NCBI RefSeq assembly: GCF_001746295.1
Contig: NZ_MJAH01000006.1
Location: 532,187 to 596,186 of the forward strand
Reading direction: 5' to 3'
From: Streptomyces sp. LUP47B
GTDB taxonomy: Bacteria > Actinomycetota > Actinomycetes > Streptomycetales > Streptomycetaceae
DNA: 64,000 nucleotides
Shown here: piece after piece, positions 58,512-64,000 of the stretch
Numbering within the stretch: position 1 is the stretch's first letter
Layout of the letters: every line of letters begins with the position of its first letter
Translations under genes and position numbers: made by a program
Notes under the pieces: generated by a model
What the model was told of the DNA's origin: nothing
Databases searched by the model: none
What the model saw: only the letters and a program-made list of their open reading frames with translations

Positions 58512-59225
58512 ATGCTTGTAGCAGCCGCCGTCTGTCCGTGTCCGCCCCTACTCGTGCCGCCGGTCGCCGCCGGGGCGGCGCCCGAACTCGACGGGGCCCG
58601 CGCCGCCTGCACGGACGCGCTGGGCGTGCTCGCGGCGGCCCGGCCCGACCGCCTCGTCGTCGTGGGGCCCGCCGAGCAGAGCGGGCGCGGCCCGCACCCG
58701 CAGGGCGCCCGCGGCTCGTTCCGCGGCTTCGGCGTGGATGTGGACGTGTGGCTCGGACCGGAGCGGGGGCCGGCTCCGCAGCGCCCGCTGCCGACCTCAC
58801 TCGCCGTCGCCGCCTGGCTGCTGGACCGCACCGGCTGGTCCGACGCCCCGATCGAGGGACTCGGTGTGGGGGAACCTCTGGAGCCCGAGCGGTGTATTCA
58901 GACCGGGAGGAAGATCGCCGCCCGGGCCGAGCGGGTGGCGCTGCTGGTGATGGGCGACGCCAGCGCCTGCCGCACGCTCAAGGCACCCGGCTACCTCGAC
59001 GAGCGCGCGGCCCCGTTCGACGCGGAGGTCGCGCGTGCGCTGGGCGAGGCCGACGTGGCGACCTTGAAAGCGCTGGACGCCGAGTTGGCGTACGAACTGA
59101 AGGCCTCGGGCCGGGCCTGCTGGCAGGTCCTCGCGGGCGCGGCCGAGGGAGCGAGCCTCGGCGGCTCGCTGCTGTACGAGGACGCGCCGTACGGCGTGGG
59201 GTACGTGGTCGCGACCTGGTCCTGA
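58512..59225 (+). CDS. Class III extradiol dioxygenase-like protein (LigB fold)
   Basis: A 237-residue protein related to the LigB/AMMECR superfamily: MLVAAAVCPCPPLLVPPVAAG at the start, DRLVVVGPAEQS and ALLVMGDASACRTLKAPGYLDERA. Homologues occupy the same place between miaB and miaA in mycobacteria. The canonical iron-binding HxH pattern is not evident, so a dioxygenase activity is unproven. The ATG follows TAGGCT by 7 nt, which overlaps the previous stop codon, hinting at a leaderless start of its own. Confidence 0.82.
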   Translation: MLVAAAVCPCPPLLVPPVAAGAAPELDGARAACTDALGVLAAARPDRLVVVGPAEQSGRGPHPQGARGSFRGFGVDVDVWLGPERGPAPQRPLPTSLAVAAWLLDRTGWSDAPIEGLGVGEPLEPERCIQTGRKIAARAERVALLVMGDASACRTLKAPGYLDERAAPFDAEVARALGEADVATLKALDAELAYELKASGRACWQVLAGAAEGASLGGSLLYEDAPYGVGYVVATWS

Positions 59226-59330
59226 CGGCTGGATGAGCCGCAGGAGCCGTAGCGGAGTCCTGACGGGATACGGCGGCCGGCCGGGGGCGGTCCTGCCCCG
59301 CGGCCGTCCGTCGGTGTGCCGTGCTGCCCT

Positions 59331-59603
59331 TCAGGAAGCCGGCGGCGGTGAGGCCGGCGGCGGCGTGCTGCCGCCACCTGGTCCCTCCGTGCCGTCCCTG
59401 TGCGCGAGTCGGTCCATGGCGCCCTTGGCTTTGCCCGTGCCCGTCTGGATCTTGCCGCTGTACTTTCCCTTGGTCTTCTCGTCCACGACCTTCGCGGCCT
59501 TGTCGAGGCCGTGCTGGACCTTGTCCCCGTGCTGTTGCGCGAGGCCCGAGACCTTGTCCTTGGCCGGGCTGAGCTTGGCCTTCAGATTGTGCAGGAGACC
59601 CAT
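59331..59603 (-). CDS. MT0933-type antitoxin-like small protein
   Basis: A 90-residue protein with the Lys/Asp/Gly helical repeat pattern of MT0933_antitox/CsbD-like proteins (MGLLHNLKAKLSPAKDKVSGLAQQHGDKV, VVDEKTKGKYSGKIQ), then a Pro/Ser-rich tail. Streptomyces carry many such genes, mostly without a toxin partner, and none is visible here. The ribosome site GGAAGG lies 6 nt before the ATG. It is convergent with the dioxygenase-like gene. Confidence 0.82.
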   Translation of the reverse strand: MGLLHNLKAKLSPAKDKVSGLAQQHGDKVQHGLDKAAKVVDEKTKGKYSGKIQTGTGKAKGAMDRLAHRDGTEGPGGGSTPPPASPPPAS

Positions 59604-59627
59604 CGTTCACCTTCCCACGCGGGGCAA

Positions 59628-59969
59628 TTACGTGCGGGCGCCGTCACCGGCCTCCCGGTCGGCCGCCTCGTCGGCGGACTGCTGCTTGGGGATCTCGACG
59701 CCGTCGGCGGCGGTGTCCTCGACGGCCTCCGTAGCCGTCGCTCCATCCGCGTCCTCGCCCTTGGCCGTCTCGGCGACCTCGGCCTCGGTCCTGCCCTCGG
59801 CCTGGGACTCGGTCCCGACCTCGGCCTCGGCCTTGGCGTCGGTCGATCCCTTCGCCTCTCCCGCCTCCGCCGCGGCGGGCTCAGCTGTTGGGATGTCGGC
59901 CTGCGTCTCGGCGGTTGACGCCTCCTCCGTGGCCTTCGACCTCCGGAGAAGTCGTGCGAAAACGCCCAT
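59628..59969 (-). CDS. Ala/Glu-rich low-complexity protein
   Basis: A 113-residue protein: a short basic, amphipathic N-terminus (MGVFARLLRRSKA) followed by about 100 residues of Ala, Glu, Thr, Asp and Gly with no fold signature, so probably disordered and peripherally membrane-associated. GGAG lies 6-7 nt before the ATG. It is 24 bp upstream of the antitoxin-like gene on the same strand, so the two are probably co-transcribed. Confidence 0.7.
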   Translation of the reverse strand: MGVFARLLRRSKATEEASTAETQADIPTAEPAAAEAGEAKGSTDAKAEAEVGTESQAEGRTEAEVAETAKGEDADGATATEAVEDTAADGVEIPKQQSADEAADREAGDGART

Positions 59970-60152
59970 ATCCACTCCATACGCTACTCGTGCGGGGGGA
60001 AACCCGCGTCGTCCTAAGCGCCCGATTGCGCCACCCGGATCGCCGCCTCCGCAGCCAGGGCGGCGGAAACCACGCAACTGGCAACGACGCCGGACCCGCG
60101 CCGTCACGTAACTCGTTCGAGGTGGTGCTCCTGGGTTTGCGAGACTGGGGCG

Positions 60153-61091
60153 GTGAGCAGCGCACCCCCCTCCCCCCGCGTCATCGCCGTCGTCGGACCC
60201 ACTGCGGCCGGAAAGTCCGATCTGGGCGTCTTCCTCGCCCAGCGACTGGGAGGCGAGGTCGTCAACGCCGACTCCATGCAGCTCTACCGAGGGATGGACA
60301 TCGGCACCGCCAAGCTGACGCCCGAGGAACGCGACGGCGTCCCGCACCACCTCCTGGACATCTGGGACGTGACCGTCACGGCGTCCGTCGCCGAGTACCA
60401 GAGGCTGGCCCGCGCCCGGATCGACGCCCTGCTCGCCGAGGGCCGCTGGCCGATCCTCGTCGGCGGTTCCGGGCTCTATGTCCGCGGGGCCGTCGACAAC
60501 CTGGAGTTCCCCGGCACCGACCCCGAGGTCAGGGCCCGTCTGGAAGAAGAACTCGTGCTGCGCGGCTCCGGCGCGCTGCACGCCCGTCTCTCCGCCGCCG
60601 ACCCCGGGGCCGGGCAGGCGATCCTGCCCAGCAACGGTCGCCGTATCGTCCGGGCCCTCGAAGTGATCGAGATCACCGGCAAGCCCTTCACCGCCAACCT
60701 CCCCGGCCACGACTCGGTCTACGACACCGTCCAGATCGGCGTCGACGTCGCGCGGCCCGAGCTCGACGAGCGCATCGCGCGCCGCGTCGACCGGATGTGG
60801 GAGGCGGGTCTCGTGGACGAGGTGCGGGAATTGGAGGCGCGCGGGTTGCGCGAGGGGCGCACGGCCTCGCGAGCGCTCGGGTACCAGCAGGTGCTCGCGG
60901 CGCTCTCGGGGGAGTGCACGATGGAGGACGCGCGGGTCGAGACCATCCGTGCCACGAAACGCTTCGCGCGCCGTCAGGATTCATGGTTCAGGCGCGATCC
61001 GCGGGTGCACTGGTTGAGTGGGGCCGCAGCGCACCTCACAGAACTTCCGCAGCTCGCACTGGCGTTGGTCGAACGACCGGTTACAGCCTGA
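60153..61091 (+). CDS. miaA: tRNA dimethylallyltransferase MiaA
   Basis: A 312-residue enzyme that transfers the dimethylallyl group to A37 of tRNAs reading UNN codons. Walker A is GPTAAGKSDL, the DSMQLYRGMDIGTAK segment supplies the catalytic Asp, and GGSGLYVRG and SRALGYQQVL are family motifs. The GTG start lies 6 nt behind GAGACT without a ribosome site. It works ahead of MiaB, encoded upstream. dapF follows after one membrane gene, the usual actinobacterial order. Confidence 0.95.
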   Translation: MSSAPPSPRVIAVVGPTAAGKSDLGVFLAQRLGGEVVNADSMQLYRGMDIGTAKLTPEERDGVPHHLLDIWDVTVTASVAEYQRLARARIDALLAEGRWPILVGGSGLYVRGAVDNLEFPGTDPEVRARLEEELVLRGSGALHARLSAADPGAGQAILPSNGRRIVRALEVIEITGKPFTANLPGHDSVYDTVQIGVDVARPELDERIARRVDRMWEAGLVDEVRELEARGLREGRTASRALGYQQVLAALSGECTMEDARVETIRATKRFARRQDSWFRRDPRVHWLSGAAAHLTELPQLALALVERPVTA

Positions 61092-61199
61092 TCACGTCCT
61101 GGCATCGGGACGCTCCGGCCGTCATCCCCGCCTCCGGCGCCGTGCCATCATCGAGCTTCGATCGACCAAGTGGAGTCCGAGTTGGGAGGGCGCGTGGCG

Positions 61200-61703
61200 A
61201 TGGAGGCCGGCCCTCGCGACACCGCACAAGGCACCGAGCCCCTCACCGCCGAGAGCGGTGAACCGGAGCAGGACGTACAGCGTCTGAGCCCCGACGGGCC
61301 CGACGACACCCAGGGCGGTGTGACCGCCGACGGTCCCGAGCCCGAGGAGATGTTCCCGGGCGGGGAAGAGGTCGAGGTCGAGCTGCGCCCGCAGCGCCGT
61401 CTGCGGATCTGGCAGCTCGCCCCCATCGTCTCGCTGGCCGCGGTCGGCTCCCTGATGTTCGCCTTTCCCCTGGCCTTCGACTTCGGTGACAGCGGAGCGG
61501 TGATCGCGATGCTGGGTCTGCTGATCTGCTCCTGTGCGGCGGGCTGGGGCATGATGGCCGCGCGCCGGGTTGGTTACACGTGGCCGGGACTGCCGCAACG
61601 GGGGTCCGGCGGCCGCGCGGACTGGCGGGTCGCGCTCGGGTACGTGCTGCTGGTAGCGGTCGTGGTCGTCCTCGCGGTCTGGCGCGTGGCGAGGCTCCGC
61701 TAG
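61200..61703 (+). CDS. Membrane protein between miaA and dapF
   Basis: A 167-residue protein with an acidic, Gly/Pro/Asp/Glu-rich N-terminal half (about 1-70) and three hydrophobic helices (WQLAPIVSLAAVGSLMFAFPLAF, AVIAMLGLLICSCAAGWGMM, VALGYVLLVAVVVVLAVW). No family is recognised. Starts at GTG 61194 or ATG 61200 both follow GGGAGG (4 or 10 nt away). The last codons are repeated 65 bp downstream. Confidence 0.75.
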   Translation: MEAGPRDTAQGTEPLTAESGEPEQDVQRLSPDGPDDTQGGVTADGPEPEEMFPGGEEVEVELRPQRRLRIWQLAPIVSLAAVGSLMFAFPLAFDFGDSGAVIAMLGLLICSCAAGWGMMAARRVGYTWPGLPQRGSGGRADWRVALGYVLLVAVVVVLAVWRVARLR

Positions 61704-61820
61704 AGGCTTTCACGGGCGTGGGGCTGTGTCGTTCTGCGGCTACCGCCGAGTGGGCGAGGCTCCGCTGGAGGTTTTCATAGGCGTGGGGCTGTGTGGATCT
61801 GCGGCTACCGCCGAGCGGGC
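61691..61820 (+). repeat. 65-bp imperfect tandem duplication ahead of dapF
   Basis: 61691-61755 and 61756-61820 share GAGGCTCCGCT, GCGTGGGGCTGTGT and TCTGCGGCTACCGCCGAG at fixed offsets. Copy 1 begins in the final codons of the membrane gene. Copy 2 runs into GCGACCAGTCCTCACCGG, a member of the same REP-like family seen at 46.7 kb. Confidence 0.87.
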
Positions 61821-61858
61821 GCGACCAGTCCTCACCGGCCTGCACGTACGATCGAGAC

Positions 61859-62728
61859 ATGAGCACCCGGATCGCCTTTCTCAAGGGCCACGGCACCGAG
61901 AACGACTTCGTGATCGTCCCGGACCCCGAGAACACCATCGACCTGCCCGCCGCCGTCGTCGCCGCCCTGTGCGACCGCCGGGCGGGCATCGGCGGTGACG
62001 GCCTGCTCCACGTCGTACGGTCCGCCGAGCACCCCGAGGCCGCACACCTGGCCGGGGAGGCCGAGTGGTTCATGGACTACCGCAACGGCGACGGTTCCGT
62101 CGCCGAGATGTGCGGCAACGGCGTACGCGTCTTCGCCCGGTACCTGCAGCGTGCCGGTCACGTCACCGAGGGTGACCTCGCGGTGGCCACGCGCGGGGGC
62201 GTGAAGGCCGTGCACATCGCGAAGGGCGGTGACGTCACCGTCGGCATGGGCAAGGCGCTGCTCCCCGAGGGGGACGTGACGGTGAGCGTCGGCGACCGCA
62301 GCTGGCCCGCACGCAACGTGAACATGGGCAATCCGCATGCCGTCGCCTTCGTGGACGACCTGGCGCACGCCGGTGACCTGTACTCCCCACCGCCGTTCAG
62401 CCCGGCCGCCGCCTACCCGAGCGGGGTCAACGTCGAGTTCGTGGTCGACCGCGGCCCCCGCCATGTCGCCATGCGCGTGCACGAGCGCGGGGCGGGCGAG
62501 ACCCGGTCCTGCGGCACGGGCGCGTGCGCCGTCGCCGTCGCCACGGCCCGCAGGGACGGCGCCGACCCGGGGGCCACCGGCACCCCGGCGACCTACACCG
62601 TCGACGTGCCCGGAGGCACCCTGGTGATCACCGAGCACAGCGACGGCGAGATCGAGATGACCGGACCCGCGGTGATCGTCGCCGAGGGCGAGATCGACGC
62701 CGACTGGCTTGAAAACGCGGTTGGTTGA
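61859..62728 (+). CDS. dapF: Diaminopimelate epimerase
   Basis: A 289-residue cofactor-independent racemase that interconverts LL- and meso-diaminopimelate, for lysine and peptidoglycan. The two catalytic cysteines are in EMCGNGVR and SCGTGACA. The start FLKGHGTENDFVIV and the NMGNPHAV motif are standard. Streptomyces peptidoglycan uses LL-DAP, so the enzyme mainly serves lysine synthesis there. The ATG is 6 nt behind TACGAT (61847-61852), with no ribosome site, indicating a leaderless mRNA. The promoter falls in REP-like sequence. Confidence 0.95.
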   Translation: MSTRIAFLKGHGTENDFVIVPDPENTIDLPAAVVAALCDRRAGIGGDGLLHVVRSAEHPEAAHLAGEAEWFMDYRNGDGSVAEMCGNGVRVFARYLQRAGHVTEGDLAVATRGGVKAVHIAKGGDVTVGMGKALLPEGDVTVSVGDRSWPARNVNMGNPHAVAFVDDLAHAGDLYSPPPFSPAAAYPSGVNVEFVVDRGPRHVAMRVHERGAGETRSCGTGACAVAVATARRDGADPGATGTPATYTVDVPGGTLVITEHSDGEIEMTGPAVIVAEGEIDADWLENAVG

Positions 62729-63013
62729 CCATATGAATCGCAGCACTCGGATGGCCTACGGCGTGGAACCCCAGTCTCCGACCCTCTGGGCGATTCAAAA
62801 CCACGGTCGGCCGCCAGTCAGGCGGCGTGAAATCGTAAACCTCGAAGCCTTCCCTCGTATGGGTGATCCGTTTCACGCTCGCCGAGAGGCGGTCAGCCGG
62901 GCGTGATGGGCTCGGTAGCATCAAGCACCGGCCCGGACGGGGGACAGATGCCATCCCCTGAGCCGTGTCCGCCATGGGGCACCCCGTCCGCCGGTCCACA
63001 GCCGGAGGTGCCC

Positions 63014-64000
63014 ATGAGTGCGGAGGCCACGAACCCCGCGACCCCAGGTCCGGTAACAGGTGCGGCCGCCCGTTGGCGGGCGCGGATCGACCTGCGCCGC
63101 CTGGGCCGCGCCGCGCTGCTCGGCCCCGCCGCCCGAGACCGGCTGCCCGACGCCATCGGCCATGTCGCCGAGGCCCACCGCGCCCACCACCCCGACGCCG
63201 ACCTCGAACCGCTTCGCCGCGCCTGGGTCCTGGCCGAGTCCTCGCACCGCGGCCAGATGCGCAAGAGCGGTGAGCCGTACATCACACATCCGCTCGCCGT
63301 GACCCTGATCCTCGCCGAACTCGGCGCCGAGACCACGACCTTGACGGCCTCTCTGCTCCACGACACCGTCGAGGACACCGAGGTGACGCTCGATCAGGTC
63401 GGTGAGGAGTTCGGCGCCGAGGTCCGCTTCCTCGTCGACGGCGTCACCAAGCTGGAGAAGGTCGACTACGGCGCCGCCGCCGAGCCCGAGACCTTCCGCA
63501 AGATGCTCGTCGCCACCGGCAACGACGTCCGCGTGATGTCGATCAAGCTCGCCGACCGGCTGCACAACATGCGCACCCTCGGCGTGATGCGCCCCGAGAA
63601 GCAGGCCCGCATCGCCAAGGTCACCCGCGACGTCCTCATCCCGCTCGCCGAACGCCTCGGCGTCCAGGCACTCAAGACCGAGCTGGAAGACCTGGTCTTC
63701 GCGATCCTCCACCCCGAGGAGTACGAGCACACCCGCGAGTTGATCGTCGACAACGCCGCGCGCGCGGACGACCCGCTCGCCGAGATCGCGGACGAGGTAC
63801 GGGGGGTGCTGCGCGAGGCCGGGATCCCGGCCGAAGTCGTCATCCGGCCGCGCCACTTCGTCTCCGTGCACCGCACGGCCCGCAAGCGCGGCAGACTGCG
63901 CGGCGCGGACTTCGGCCGCCTGCTGGTACTGGTCGGCGAGGACGCGGACTGCTACGCCGTCCTGGGCGAACTGCACACCTGTATGACGCCGGTCGTCTCG
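63014..64000 (+). CDS. rshA: RelA/SpoT homologue RshA, N-terminal part (runs off the window)
   Basis: The first 329 residues of a long RSH protein. The HD-type (p)ppGpp hydrolase domain (about residues 55-200) has SSHRGQMRKSGEPYITHPLAV, LLHDTVEDTE with the HD pair, and LADRLHNMRTL. The synthetase region begins near 260 (IRPRHFVSVHRTARKRGRL...ADFGRLLVLVGEDADCYAVLGELHT). There the usual DxxAxRI is DFGRLLV, so the catalytic Arg appears to be missing. The ATG at 63014 has GGAGG 5 nt upstream. An in-frame ATG at 62948 would add 22 residues. The 218-bp spacer after dapF holds no gene. Confidence 0.88.
   Translation, partial: MSAEATNPATPGPVTGAAARWRARIDLRRLGRAALLGPAARDRLPDAIGHVAEAHRAHHPDADLEPLRRAWVLAESSHRGQMRKSGEPYITHPLAVTLILAELGAETTTLTASLLHDTVEDTEVTLDQVGEEFGAEVRFLVDGVTKLEKVDYGAAAEPETFRKMLVATGNDVRVMSIKLADRLHNMRTLGVMRPEKQARIAKVTRDVLIPLAERLGVQALKTELEDLVFAILHPEEYEHTRELIVDNAARADDPLAEIADEVRGVLREAGIPAEVVIRPRHFVSVHRTARKRGRLRGADFGRLLVLVGEDADCYAVLGELHTCMTPVVS

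Overview
The window is high-GC chromosomal DNA of an actinomycete, almost certainly a Streptomyces. The evidence is strong G/C bias at third codon positions, GTG starts, a Streptomyces-type 5S rRNA, OsaA/OsaB, ClgR, and the block recA-recX, gluABCD, miaB-miaA-dapF-rshA. From memory, not checked here, the gene order resembles the S. coelicolor region around SCO5746 to SCO5794. I see no IS element, prophage or CRISPR array. It is a core-chromosome segment with a few accessory-looking insertions.

Layout. 1-2000: the 3' end of an rRNA operon (23S tail, 5S, terminator), a degenerate DegT-type aminotransferase and tRNA-Thr(GGT). 2015-11564: a PAS/GAF/SpoIIE phosphatase divergent from the poly-HAMP hybrid kinase OsaA and its regulator OsaB (osmotic adaptation and development). 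11683-18949: FtsK, a RodZ-like protein, then the overlapping rimO-pgsA-cinA set followed by clgR. 19158-28476: a small membrane protein, an SDR, the repair genes lhr and nei2, an AraC regulator and azlCD. 29178-35439: a prenyltransferase-like protein, DUF3046, an AI-2E-type exporter, two membrane proteins, recA and recX. 35672-38523: cysteine dioxygenase plus rhodanese behind a cysteine-rich leader peptide, and an FAD monooxygenase. 38701-42122: the glutamate-type ABC transporter gluABCD. 42424-50717: an OmpR-type two-component pair, an orphan TAXI binding protein, a K+/H+ antiporter with its TrkA_C subunit, a NarL-type pair and an excalibur protein. 50819-56465: a second large SpoIIE phosphatase, an orphan RutA and an E. 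coli-type ArgG. 56639-64000: miaB, small conserved genes, miaA, dapF and the start of rshA.

How the genes fit together. DNA maintenance dominates: ftsK, cinA, lhr, nei2, recA, recX. Four promoters (rimO, lhr, the AI-2E gene, recA) carry the same actinobacterial LexA-independent damage motif (TTGTCAGTG-N8-TAnnnT type) at identical spacing. recA has a LexA-type box as well. About 17 genes start 6-7 nt behind a -10-like hexamer, which suggests leaderless mRNAs. Signal transduction is also dense, with five sensor or phosphatase proteins.

Non-coding structure is unusual. Tandem duplications that copy the 3' end of a gene into its downstream spacer occur at least four times (23S rRNA, lhr, gluA, the membrane gene before dapF). 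A 112-bp minisatellite follows azlD, and REP-like palindromes lie at 46.3-46.8 kb. The best regulatory find absent from simple ORF lists is a 15-residue cysteine-containing leader peptide with a following hairpin, upstream of the cysteine dioxygenase gene.
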